DNA from: Chelatococcus caeni | GTDB lineage: Bacteria > Pseudomonadota > Alphaproteobacteria > Rhizobiales > Beijerinckiaceae | NCBI RefSeq assembly: GCF_014196925.1 | Contig: NZ_JACIEN010000002.1 | Location: forward strand, 248,001 to 312,000 | Direction: 5' to 3' | DNA length: 64,000 nt | In this document: piece after piece, positions 53,320 to 61,143 of the stretch | Numbering within the stretch: position 1 is the stretch's first letter | How the letters are laid out: every line of letters starts with the position of its first letter | Notes under the pieces: generated by a model | What the model was told of the DNA's origin: nothing | The model's input: only the letters and a program-made list of their open reading frames with translations | The model's database searches: none | Position numbers and translations under genes: made by a program

Positions 53320-53991
53320 ATGCGTGTCCTCGTCATCGAAGACGATCCCGACCTCGGGGGGTGGCTGCGCACCGCCGTGATGCAGGCGCTCGGGCCGTGC
53401 GACCTCGTGACCTCGCTCGATGAGGCGCGGGCGGCGCTCGCCGTCGCCGCCTTCGATCTCGTCGTCATCGACCGGCAGCTGCCGGACGGCGAGGGCATGA
53501 GCCTCATCGCGGAGCTGCGGGCGCTCCGCCCGCAGCCGGGCACCATCCTCCTCACCGCCCTCGACGATCCCGAGGAGATCGCGAGCGCCCTCGACGGCGG
53601 CGCCGACGATTATGTCGGCAAGCCCTTCGAGCCGGCGGAGCTGATCGCGCGCATGCGGGCCGTCCTGCGGCGCCTGTCGGCGGCGCGCGACACCGTCATC
53701 CGCGTCGGCAACCTGCGCTTCGACAGCGTGCAGCGTTCGGTGCACCGGGACGACGTGCCCGTCGTCCTGCCGCGGCGCGAGCTCGCGCTGCTCGAGCTGC
53801 TGGCCCGCCGGGCCGGCCGCGTCGTCATGCGCGAGGCGCTGGAGGGGGCCGTCTATTGCTTCGACGACGACATCCAGTCGAACGCGCTCGATTCGCACGT
53901 CTCGCGGCTGCGCCGGCGGCTGCGCGAGGCCGATTGCGACGTCGTCATCCGGTCCGTGCGCGGCGTCGGCTACATGCTGAGCGCGCCGTGA
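53320..53991 (+). CDS. OmpR/PhoB-family response regulator
   Basis: A 223-residue two-component response regulator. The receiver domain (1-115) has the acidic pair Asp8-Asp9, phospho-acceptor Asp51 in VVIDRQLPD, and the switch Lys in DDYVGKPFEP. The C-terminal domain (130-223) is the winged helix of OmpR type (SHVSRLRRRLREADCDVVIRSVRGVGYML). It is encoded directly before its histidine kinase, with which it overlaps in GTGA. Layout resembles QseBC or PmrAB-type systems; the signal and targets are unknown. The next gene, an outer-membrane barrel protein, could be a target. Confidence 0.95.
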   Translation: MRVLVIEDDPDLGGWLRTAVMQALGPCDLVTSLDEARAALAVAAFDLVVIDRQLPDGEGMSLIAELRALRPQPGTILLTALDDPEEIASALDGGADDYVGKPFEPAELIARMRAVLRRLSAARDTVIRVGNLRFDSVQRSVHRDDVPVVLPRRELALLELLARRAGRVVMREALEGAVYCFDDDIQSNALDSHVSRLRRRLREADCDVVIRSVRGVGYMLSAP

Positions 53992-55334
53992 GGCTGCCCC
54001 GCTCCATCACCTTCCGCGCGAGCGTGGCCGTGGCATGCCTCACGGCCGTCCTCCTCGTGGGCGTCACCGTCCTGCTCATCTCGGTGCTCGTCACCATCGG
54101 CGATCCCGACAAGTCGCCCGAAGGCTCGAAATATGCCGCGCGCATCCTGCGCGAGGCCGTCGACCGGGACGCGGACGGCCGCCTCGTCCTGAAGGCGAGC
54201 AAGGCGCTCGCCGCGCTGGAGGCGGACCGGCCGTTCTTCTGGTACGTGGTGCGCGCGGGCGACGAGACCGTCTCGGGCGGGCCGACGCAGCCGCCGGCCG
54301 GGGCCTGGCTGCAGGGCTGGGCCGGGCGGATCGAACACGCGGAATTCGAGTATGTCGTCGGCGAGAAGCGCCTGCTCGGCTATGCCTCGACCGAGGAGAC
54401 ACGCGCCGGCCCGGTGATGATCGAGCTCGGCGGCGTCACCTTCTCGCTGGCCGAGGAGCTGCTGTTCGGCTTCGGCCACAATACGCCGCTGATCGTCTCC
54501 TATGGCGTCTTCGTCCTCCTCGTCATGATCGCCGCCGTCTGGGCCATCCCGCGGCTGATCGCCCGGCCGGTCCGCGCCATGGCCGGCGCGGCCGAAGCCA
54601 TCGACGGGCTGCCGGCCGGCCGGCGCCTGCCGGCGGCGCAGGCCCCGGCGGAGCTCAGGCCGCTCGCCGGCGCCTTCAACCGCGCGCTCGAGCGGATCGA
54701 CGCCGCCGCGCAGGCGCAGCGCAACTTCCTGTCGAATGCCGCTCACGAGCTGCGCACGCCGCTGACCAGGATGCGCATGCGCCTCGAGCGCGTGCGGGAC
54801 GTCGGCCTGCGGGCCGAGCTCATCGCGGACGTGCAGCGCCTGTCGGGCATCGTGGCGACTTTGCTGCACCTGGCGCGCCTGTCGGGCCAGCCTCTGGCGC
54901 AGGCGCGCGTCGATCTCGTGGCGCTGGCGCGCATGGTGGTGGCCGAGCAGGCGCCGGCGGCGCTCGCCGCGGGCACGGAGCTGGCGCTCGAGGCGCCGCG
55001 GCCGGTCGTCGTCACCGGCAGCGAGATGGCGCTGAGGCTGGCGCTGACGAACCTCGTCGAGAATGCCGTCCGCCACGGCGGCGGGCTCGTCACGGTCGGC
55101 GTGGCCCCCGGTGAGATCGCCGTCACGGACCGCGGAGCGGGCGTGCCCGAGACCCTCAGGGCGGAGGTGATGAAGCCCTTCGCGAGGGCCGGGGCGGGCG
55201 CGGGCGCCGGGCTCGGCCTCGCCATCGTCGCGCAGGTCATGGCCCTGCACGGCGGCTCCGTCACCATCGGCGAGGCCGAAGAGGGCGGCGCACGCGTCGC
55301 GCTGCTTTTTCCGAAGGAAGCGCCCATTCCGTAA
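53988..55334 (+). CDS. Sensor histidine kinase, partner of the upstream response regulator
   Basis: A 448-residue kinase. Helices near residues 9-35 and 165-190 bracket a periplasmic sensor region of about 130 residues, followed by a HAMP linker (IPRLIARPVRAMAGAAEAID). The H-box NAAHELRTPLTRM has the phospho-acceptor His253. The ATPase domain has ALTNLVENAVRHGG (N box) and VTDRGAGVPE (G1), with GAGAGLGLAIV (G2). The start is GTG at 53988 inside the regulator stop codon. The 200 bases after it, up to the next gene, show no clear terminator. Confidence 0.93.
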   Translation: MRLPRSITFRASVAVACLTAVLLVGVTVLLISVLVTIGDPDKSPEGSKYAARILREAVDRDADGRLVLKASKALAALEADRPFFWYVVRAGDETVSGGPTQPPAGAWLQGWAGRIEHAEFEYVVGEKRLLGYASTEETRAGPVMIELGGVTFSLAEELLFGFGHNTPLIVSYGVFVLLVMIAAVWAIPRLIARPVRAMAGAAEAIDGLPAGRRLPAAQAPAELRPLAGAFNRALERIDAAAQAQRNFLSNAAHELRTPLTRMRMRLERVRDVGLRAELIADVQRLSGIVATLLHLARLSGQPLAQARVDLVALARMVVAEQAPAALAAGTELALEAPRPVVVTGSEMALRLALTNLVENAVRHGGGLVTVGVAPGEIAVTDRGAGVPETLRAEVMKPFARAGAGAGAGLGLAIVAQVMALHGGSVTIGEAEEGGARVALLFPKEAPIP

Positions 55335-55534
55335 TGGAGCGGCAATGCCCGCGGGCGAGAGAAGCGCCCGTCAGCGCCGTCCCGACGGTCTGACGCGCGC
55401 CGCGGCCGGCGCGGCATGCGGGGCCCCCATCCCCGCCGCCGCCCGCAACGCAATGGCCGGTCGCGGCGCGTCCTGGACGGGCGGCGCACCGGCAGGCCAT
55501 GGCCGCCGCATTCCTCCCACTGGAGCAACGTTTC

Positions 55535-56173
55535 ATGCATCTGCGTCTACTCGCCGTCCCGGTCCTCGTCCTCGCCGGCACTGCCGGGGCCCTTGCCGCG
55601 GACCCCGCCCCGCGCATCTACGACACGGCGCCGACTTACGCCGCGCCGCCCGCCTTCACCTGGCGCGGCGGCTACATCGGCGTCAACGGCGGCTACCGGC
55701 GGGCGAGCTTCGGCCGCGGCGCCAAGTCCGAAGGCGGCTTTACCGGCGGCGTGCACGCCGGCTATCTCACGCAGCTCGGCCTGTTCGCGCTCGGCGGCGA
55801 GCTCGAGGCGGCCTATCTCGGCGGCAAGAGCGGCTCGGGGCCGGCGCTCGGCGGGGCGCGCATCGACCAGAGCTGGATGCTCGCGGCCAAGCTCCGCGCG
55901 GGTGTCGCCGTCGGCCGGCTCCTCGTCTTCACCACCGCCGGCTATGCCCGTACCAACATCGACGTCAAGGACGGCCATACGCGCGATGGCTGGCGCGGCG
56001 GCTATCTCCTCGGCGGCGGCGTCGAATATGCGATGACCGATCGCCTGGCCCTGCGGGCGGAATACGACTTCGTGCGCTACGGCGGCCAGAAGATCGTGCT
56101 CGGCGACGGTGTCAGGGTGAAGGGCGACCTGACCAACCACCTCGTGCGGGCGGGCGTCAGCTACCGGTTCTGA
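55535..56173 (+). CDS. Small outer-membrane beta-barrel protein (Omp25/RopB-like)
   Basis: A 212-residue porin-family protein. A signal peptide ends at LAGTAGALAA near residue 23. The mature part has alternating strands typical of an eight-stranded barrel (FTWRGGYIGVNGGYRR; FTGGVHAGYLTQLGLFALGGELEAAYLG; LALRAEYDFVRYG) and ends VRAGVSYRF with the C-terminal Phe used for barrel insertion. Relatives are abundant surface proteins in Rhizobiales. The ATG at 55535 has GGAG about nine bases upstream. It lies after a two-component pair and converges on the DsbA-like gene. Confidence 0.9.
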   Translation: MHLRLLAVPVLVLAGTAGALAADPAPRIYDTAPTYAAPPAFTWRGGYIGVNGGYRRASFGRGAKSEGGFTGGVHAGYLTQLGLFALGGELEAAYLGGKSGSGPALGGARIDQSWMLAAKLRAGVAVGRLLVFTTAGYARTNIDVKDGHTRDGWRGGYLLGGGVEYAMTDRLALRAEYDFVRYGGQKIVLGDGVRVKGDLTNHLVRAGVSYRF

Positions 56174-56179
56174 CGCCGC

Positions 56180-56839
56180 TCAGCAGGTGACGGCGTCGCA
56201 GGCGCGCAGGTTGGCGATGACGGCGCGCTTGTCGGCGAGGGGCACGAAGCCGTGGAAGGCCTCCGTCATCACCGTGTAGGAGGGGGTGGCGTTGAAGCCG
56301 AGGTCGGAGCCGAGCGTCACGGCCTGGCCCATGGCGTTCGTCACCGCCTCCGAATCGGCCCGCTTCAGGAGCTCGTGCTTGTCGAGCGGGAAGGTGGCGG
56401 CGATGTCGAAGGTGCGCTGCGCATCGATGCGGCCCTTGAGGGCGAAGATGCGCTGGTGCAGCTCGAAATAATCCGCCGCCGGCCGCATCTCGGCAAAGGC
56501 GAGGGCGATGCGTGCCGCTTCGACCGATTGCTCGCTCAGGATCGGATAGTTGACGAGAACATAGGCGAGGTCCTGCTCGCTCTTGAGAAGGGCGGCCGCG
56601 TCCCGGCACGACTGCCTGCACCAGGGGCAGTTGTAGTCGAAGAACTCGACGATCGTGATGTCGGGCTGGGCGCTGCCCACCGCGATGCGGATGGGCAGGA
56701 GCGCGATCTCGTTGACGAGCTCGCTGGGCACGCGGTTGTGCGGCGCCGTGATGGCGGCGGCGAGCGCCTGCGCGGAACCGCCGGCGACGAGCGCGCCGGC
56801 GAGGCCCTGGATGATCGTGCGGCGTGAAGGCTGGAACAT
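56180..56839 (-). CDS. DsbA-family thioredoxin-fold protein, probably periplasmic
   Basis: A 219-residue thiol-disulfide protein. The N-terminus MFQPSRRTIIQGLAGALVAGGSAQALAA looks like an export signal, and the SRRTIIQG start allows Tat export. The redox motif in VEFFDYNCPWCRQSC is CPWC, and GFNATPSYTV supplies the cis-Pro region. An extra pair of cysteines ends the protein (LRACDAVTC). It resembles DsbA/DsbG-like proteins of Rhizobiales. The ATG at 56839 was chosen because an upstream extension would bury the signal. No DsbB partner is near. Confidence 0.87.
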   Translation of the reverse strand: MFQPSRRTIIQGLAGALVAGGSAQALAAAITAPHNRVPSELVNEIALLPIRIAVGSAQPDITIVEFFDYNCPWCRQSCRDAAALLKSEQDLAYVLVNYPILSEQSVEAARIALAFAEMRPAADYFELHQRIFALKGRIDAQRTFDIAATFPLDKHELLKRADSEAVTNAMGQAVTLGSDLGFNATPSYTVMTEAFHGFVPLADKRAVIANLRACDAVTC

Positions 56840-56910
56840 GGGCCTCTGGGTGCACCGGCCCGCGGGCCGCGTCAATCGCCGCGGTCTCACGAGCCGGTGA
56901 ACTCGTCCGT

Positions 56911-57756
56911 TCAGGCCGTCGCCGGGTCGGCGAGCCGCTCGCTCACGGCCTCGGCCTTCTCCTGGGCCTTGAGCACGTCCGGCCGCGGCATCGAGATGAT
57001 ATTATAGCCGGAATCGACGTAGTGGATCTCGCCGGTCACCCCGCTCGACAGGTCGGACAGGAGGTAGAGGGCGGAGCCGCCGACCTCCTCGATCGTCACC
57101 GTGCGGCGCAGGGGCGCATGGGCCTTCTGGTAGTTGAACATGAGGCGCGCGTCGGCGACGCCGGCGCCGGCCAGCGTGCGCACGGGCCCCGCCGAGATGG
57201 CGTTGACGCGGATGCCCTCGGCGCCGAAATCGGCGGCGAGATAGCGCACGCTCGCCTCGAGCGCGGCCTTGGCGACGCCCATGACGTTGTAGTTCGGCAT
57301 CACCCGCGTCGAGCCGCCATAGGTCAGCGTCAGCAGGGAGCCGCCGTTCGGCATCAGCGCCGCGGCGCGCTTGGCGATCTCCGTGAAGGAGAAGCAGGAG
57401 ATGACCATGGTGCGCGAGAAATTGGCGCGGCTCGTGTCGGCGTAGCGGCCCTTGAGCTCGTTCTTGTCCGAGAAGCCGATGGCGTGGACCACGAAATCGA
57501 GGCTGCCCCAGGCGTCCTTCAATTCGTCGCAGACGGCGTCGACGGTGGCGATGTCCTCCACGTCGCAGGGCATCACCAGCGTCGAATCGAGCGATTCGGC
57601 GAGCGGCGCCACGCGCTTCTTCAGCGCTTCGCCCTGGTAGGTGAAGGCGAGCTCGGCGCCGTGCTGGCGAAGTGTCTTGGCAATGCCCCAGGCAATCGAG
57701 TGATCGTTCGCGACGCCCATGATGAGGCCGCGCTTTCCGTGCATGAGCCCTGTCAA
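56911..57756 (-). CDS. fabI: Enoyl-[acyl-carrier-protein] reductase (NADH)
   Basis: A 281-residue FabI that catalyses the last reduction in each fatty acid elongation round. GKRGLIMGVANDHSIAWGIAK (about 7-27) binds NAD, and the catalytic residues are Tyr146, Tyr156 and Lys163 in YNVMGVAK. The start is taken as TTG at 57756, preceded by GGGAG; with it the catalytic residues have the same numbers as in E. coli FabI. An ATG four codons later is the alternative. It follows fabB by 27 bases as the last gene of fabA-fabB-fabI. This enzyme type is the target of triclosan. Confidence 0.96.
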   Translation of the reverse strand: MTGLMHGKRGLIMGVANDHSIAWGIAKTLRQHGAELAFTYQGEALKKRVAPLAESLDSTLVMPCDVEDIATVDAVCDELKDAWGSLDFVVHAIGFSDKNELKGRYADTSRANFSRTMVISCFSFTEIAKRAAALMPNGGSLLTLTYGGSTRVMPNYNVMGVAKAALEASVRYLAADFGAEGIRVNAISAGPVRTLAGAGVADARLMFNYQKAHAPLRRTVTIEEVGGSALYLLSDLSSGVTGEIHYVDSGYNIISMPRPDVLKAQEKAEAVSERLADPATA

Positions 57757-57783
57757 GGAGGCACTCCCGGATATGCCCGCCGC

Positions 57784-59001
57784 TTACGCGTCGAGCTGCT
57801 TCATGACGATGGTTGCGTTGGTGCCGCCGAAGCCGAAGGAATTGGACAGCACGCAGCCGAGCTTGGCGTTGTCGATGCGCTCGCGCACGATGGGCATGTC
57901 GGCGAAGATCGGATCGAGCTCCTCGATGTTGGCGCTCTCGCAGATGAAGCCGTTGTTCAGCATCAGCAGCGAGTAGATCGCCTCCTGCACGCCGGTGGCG
58001 CCGAGCGAGTGGCCGGTCAGCGACTTGGTCGCCGAGATCGGCGGGCACTTGTCGCCGAAGACCTCGCGGATGGCCTCGATCTCCTTCTCGTCGCCCACGG
58101 GCGTCGAGGTGGCGTGCGGGTTGATGTAGTCGACCGGCACCTTCACGCTCTCGAGGGCCATGCGCATGCAGCGCACGGCGCCCTCACCGGAGGGGGCGAC
58201 CATGTCGTAGCCGTCGGAGGTGGCGCCGTAGCCGACGATCTCGCCGTAGATCTTGGCGCCGCGCGCCTTGGCGTGCTCCAGCTCCTCGAGGACGAGGACG
58301 CCCGCGCCGCCGGCGATGACGAAGCCGTCGCGGTTCCTGTCATAGGCGCGCGAGGCCGTGCGCGGCTGCTCGTTGTACTTTGTCGACATGGCGCCCATGG
58401 CGTCGAAGAGCATGGACAGCGTCCAGTCCAGCTCCTCGCAGCCGCCGGCGAAGATCACGTCCTGCTTGCCGTATTGGATCGTCTCATAGGCATTGCCGAT
58501 GCAATGGTTGGACGTCGCGCAGGCCGAGGAGATGGAATAGTTGACGCCCTTGATCTTGAACCAGGTGGCGAGCGTCGCGGAGGCGGTGGAGGACATGGCC
58601 TTCGGCACGGCGAAGGGGCCGATGCGCTTCGGCCCCTTGCTGCGGGCGATGTCGGCGGCCTCGACGAGGGTGCGGGTGGAGGGGCCGCCCGAGCCCATGA
58701 TGATGCCGGTGCGCTCGTGGCTGACCTCGCCGGCCTCGAGCCCGGCGTCCTGGATCGCCTGCTCCATGGCGACGTGGTTCCACGCCGCCCCGGTGCCGAG
58801 GAAGCGCATGGCGCGCCGGTCGACGACCTCCTCCGGGTTCAGCGCGGGCGCGCCGTGGACCTGGCAGCGGAAACCGAGCTTGGCATAGTCCTCGGCGAAG
58901 ACGATGCCCGACCGCGCTTCGCGCAGGGAGGCGAGCACCTCCTGCGTGTTGTTGCCGATGGACGAGACGATGCCCATCCCGGTGACGACGACGCGCCTCA
59001 T
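57784..59001 (-). CDS. fabB: 3-oxoacyl-[acyl-carrier-protein] synthase I
   Basis: A 405-residue condensing enzyme required to elongate unsaturated acyl chains. The nucleophile is Cys161 in SSACATSNH, and the catalytic histidines are in [11 protein letters not shown] and [10 protein letters not shown]. The C-terminal [15 protein letters not shown] is the usual gatekeeping loop. Length matches FabB. It lies 89 bases downstream of fabA in the same orientation; the pair together direct unsaturated fatty acid synthesis. An additional promoter in that gap cannot be excluded. Confidence 0.97.
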   Translation of the reverse strand: MRRVVVTGMGIVSSIGNNTQEVLASLREARSGIVFAEDYAKLGFRCQVHGAPALNPEEVVDRRAMRFLGTGAAWNHVAMEQAIQDAGLEAGEVSHERTGIIMGSGGPSTRTLVEAADIARSKGPKRIGPFAVPKAMSSTASATLATWFKIKGVNYSISSACATSNHCIGNAYETIQYGKQDVIFAGGCEELDWTLSMLFDAMGAMSTKYNEQPRTASRAYDRNRDGFVIAGGAGVLVLEELEHAKARGAKIYGEIVGYGATSDGYDMVAPSGEGAVRCMRMALESVKVPVDYINPHATSTPVGDEKEIEAIREVFGDKCPPISATKSLTGHSLGATGVQEAIYSLLMLNNGFICESANIEELDPIFADMPIVRERIDNAKLGCVLSNSFGFGGTNATIVMKQLDA

Positions 59002-59090
59002 GGCAGCCGTATCCTTTCCTCAGATCAACCAAACGGGCTCAGTGCCCTATGTGGGGGGCCCGAACGGGGCTGTCTACCATGCCGGTGCGA

Positions 59091-59612
59091 TCAGGCCGCG
59101 CTGCCTGCCTCGGCCTGGAACAGGCCGACCCTGAGATCCTTGGCCTCGTAGATGCGCTTGCCGTCGGCCTCCACCCAGCCGTCGGCGATGCCGAGCACGA
59201 GCTTGGAGCGGAAGACGCGCTTCAGGTCGACGCCGTAGACCACCTGCTTGACGGTCGGCAGCACCTGATCGACGAACTTGACCTCGCCGACGCCGAGCGC
59301 GCGGCCGCGCCCGGGGGAGCCGAGCCAGCCGAGGAAGAAGCCGACCATCTGCCATAGGGCGTCGAGGCCGAGGCAGCCCGGCATGACCGGATCGCCCTTG
59401 AAATGGCAGCCGAAGAACCAGAGGTCCGGGCGCACGTCGAGCTCGGCGCGCACCAGGCCCTTGCCGTGGGCGCCACCCTCCTCGGCGATCGCGGTGATCC
59501 GGTCGAACATGAGCATGGGGGGCAGCGGCAGTTGCGCGTTGCCGGCGCCGAACAACTCGCCGCGGCCGCAGGCGAGAAGTTCCTCGTAGCTGAAGTTCGA
59601 CTGCCGCTCCAT
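59091..59612 (-). CDS. fabA: 3-hydroxydecanoyl-[acyl-carrier-protein] dehydratase / isomerase
   Basis: A 173-residue hot-dog-fold enzyme that dehydrates 3-hydroxydecanoyl-ACP and isomerises the product to the cis-3 form, starting unsaturated fatty acid synthesis. The catalytic pair His70 in [14 protein letters not shown] and Asp84 in LGLDALWQ have the same numbers as in E. coli. First gene of fabA-fabB-fabI. It is divergent from irr across a 226-base gap, the order familiar from rhizobia, so the region 59613-59838 holds both promoters. Confidence 0.97.
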   Translation of the reverse strand: MERQSNFSYEELLACGRGELFGAGNAQLPLPPMLMFDRITAIAEEGGAHGKGLVRAELDVRPDLWFFGCHFKGDPVMPGCLGLDALWQMVGFFLGWLGSPGRGRALGVGEVKFVDQVLPTVKQVVYGVDLKRVFRSKLVLGIADGWVEADGKRIYEAKDLRVGLFQAEAGSAA

Positions 59613-59796
59613 AATCCTCGGACGATCCCTTCATTCGATTGTCACGAACCGGGCGCTATGAGCCCGATGCACCGGGCTCTCCTAACATAGTGACCGCGTG
59701 GCCGAAAGCGGGGAACGGCGCTTTTGCGGCTGCGGAGCCGTGGCGGCGCCCTTCGCGTTGCCGCCGGCGGGTTGCGATCGCACGATCCAATCCATA

Positions 59797-59815
59797 TGAT
59801 AATGATAACAGATAG
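59797..59815. promoter_or_regulatory. Fur/Mur-box-like site upstream of irr
   Basis: TGATAATGATAACAGATAG approximates three direct GATAAT hexamers, the hexamer view of a Fur box, in a short AT-rich island 24 bases upstream of the irr ATG. In some rhizobia irr transcription is controlled by a Fur-type regulator or by Irr itself through ICE motifs. Which protein binds here cannot be read from the sequence. Confidence 0.5.
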
Positions 59816-59838
59816 CAATTTCCGGGCCATTGGCAGAC

Positions 59839-60357
59839 ATGAGCGAGCAAGTGCATTCCCGCCGGGAGACGGACCTTCCCGCACGCCTGCAGGAGGGCTC
59901 CAGGGCCCCGGCGCAGGCGCCTGCGACCGTCCAGGGCGAGCGTCGGGGGTGCCCCTTCCACGAATTGCGCGAGAAGCTGCGCCGGGTCGGCCTGAGGCCG
60001 ACGCGCCAGCGCGTCTCGCTCGGCTGGCTCCTCTTCGCCAAGGGTGACCGGCACGTCTCCGCCGAGATGCTTTACGAGGAGGCGACGCGGGCGCGCGTGC
60101 CCGTCTCCCTCGCCACCGTCTACAACACGCTGCACCAGTTCACGCAGGCCGGCCTCCTGCGCGAGCTCGCGGTGGACGGCTCCAAGACCTATTTCGACAC
60201 CAACCTCTCGGACCACCATCACTTCTTCGTCGAGGGCGAGGACAAGATGATGGACATTCCCGGCCCCTCCATCACGGTGGGGGACCTGCCGACGCCGCCG
60301 GAGGGCATGGAGATCGCCCGCGTCGACGTCGTGGTCCGTCTGCGGCGCAAGGACTGA
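59839..60357 (+). CDS. irr: Iron response regulator Irr (Fur family)
   Basis: A 172-residue Fur-superfamily regulator that responds to heme and controls iron and heme genes in Rhizobiales. The heme regulatory motif G37-C38-P-F-H41 precedes the DNA-binding domain (LREKLRRVGLRPTRQRVSLGWLLFAKGDRHVSAEMLYEEA). The three consecutive histidines in LSDHHHFFVEGE form the second heme or metal site typical of Irr. The ATG at 59839 was preferred over the in-frame TTG three codons upstream; the ribosome site is weak in both cases. It is divergent from fabA and preceded by a Fur-box-like site. Confidence 0.95.
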   Translation: MSEQVHSRRETDLPARLQEGSRAPAQAPATVQGERRGCPFHELREKLRRVGLRPTRQRVSLGWLLFAKGDRHVSAEMLYEEATRARVPVSLATVYNTLHQFTQAGLLRELAVDGSKTYFDTNLSDHHHFFVEGEDKMMDIPGPSITVGDLPTPPEGMEIARVDVVVRLRRKD

Positions 60358-60378
60358 GCGCCGCGCGCTCGCCCGACG

Positions 60379-61143
60379 ATGCACGCATTCGACGAGATCA
60401 TCGCCCGCACGGACGCCTTCGCCCTCTTCTTCGACATCGACGGCACGCTCGTCGACATCGCGCCCCGGCCGGACGACGTCGTCGTGTCGGATGAGCTGTG
60501 CCGCGACCTCGTGCGCGCGCGGCTGCGCTATGACGGGGCGCTGGCGCTGCTGAGCGGGCGCTCCCTCGCCTGGATCGAGACGCGCTTCGGCGATGCGGTC
60601 GCCGCCGTCGGCGCCCTGCACGGGCTCGAGCGGCGCAGCGCCGGCGGCGCGTGCCAGCATTTTCCAGCCCCGCCGGCGCTCGCTGCGGCGCGGCAAGCCA
60701 TCGTGACCGCCCTTGCCGCGAACCCGGGCATCCTCATCGAGGACAAGGGCCTGTCGATCGCCGTGCATTATCGTGCCGCTCCCGAGGCGGCCGAGGCCGT
60801 CAAGGTGCTCGCGGAGGAACTTGCGCACGAGAGCGGCGGCACGCTCGCCGCCCTGCCGGGCAAGTGCGTGATGGAGCTGCGCACGGTCGGTGCGCACAAG
60901 GGCTCGGCGCTCGACGCCTTCATGCTGGAGGAGCCGTTCCTCGGCCGGCGGCCCGTCTTCTTCGGCGACGACCGGACGGACGAGGACGCCTTCGCCGCGG
61001 CGCGGGCCCTCAACGGCATCGCCGTCGCGGTGGGCCGGGAACCTGAAGAGGTCGGCGCAGATTTGTATCTGGATGATCCGCCCGCCGTGCGCGCCTTTCT
61101 CGCAGACGCGGCCGCGGGCGGGAGGCAGGGGGGAAGGGCATGA
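60379..61143 (+). CDS. otsB: Trehalose-6-phosphate phosphatase
   Basis: A 254-residue HAD-family phosphatase that removes phosphate from trehalose 6-phosphate. The nucleophile motif is FFDIDGTLVDI, with Asp19 and Asp21. ALLSGR is motif II and VFFGDDRTDEDAF is the acidic motif IV. ELRTVGAHKGSALDAF is characteristic of OtsB. It begins 21 bases after irr and overlaps the GH15 gene in ATGA, so otsB, GH15 and otsA are coupled. The start of the group could be read through from irr. Confidence 0.95.
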   Translation: MHAFDEIIARTDAFALFFDIDGTLVDIAPRPDDVVVSDELCRDLVRARLRYDGALALLSGRSLAWIETRFGDAVAAVGALHGLERRSAGGACQHFPAPPALAAARQAIVTALAANPGILIEDKGLSIAVHYRAAPEAAEAVKVLAEELAHESGGTLAALPGKCVMELRTVGAHKGSALDAFMLEEPFLGRRPVFFGDDRTDEDAFAAARALNGIAVAVGREPEEVGADLYLDDPPAVRAFLADAAAGGRQGGRA

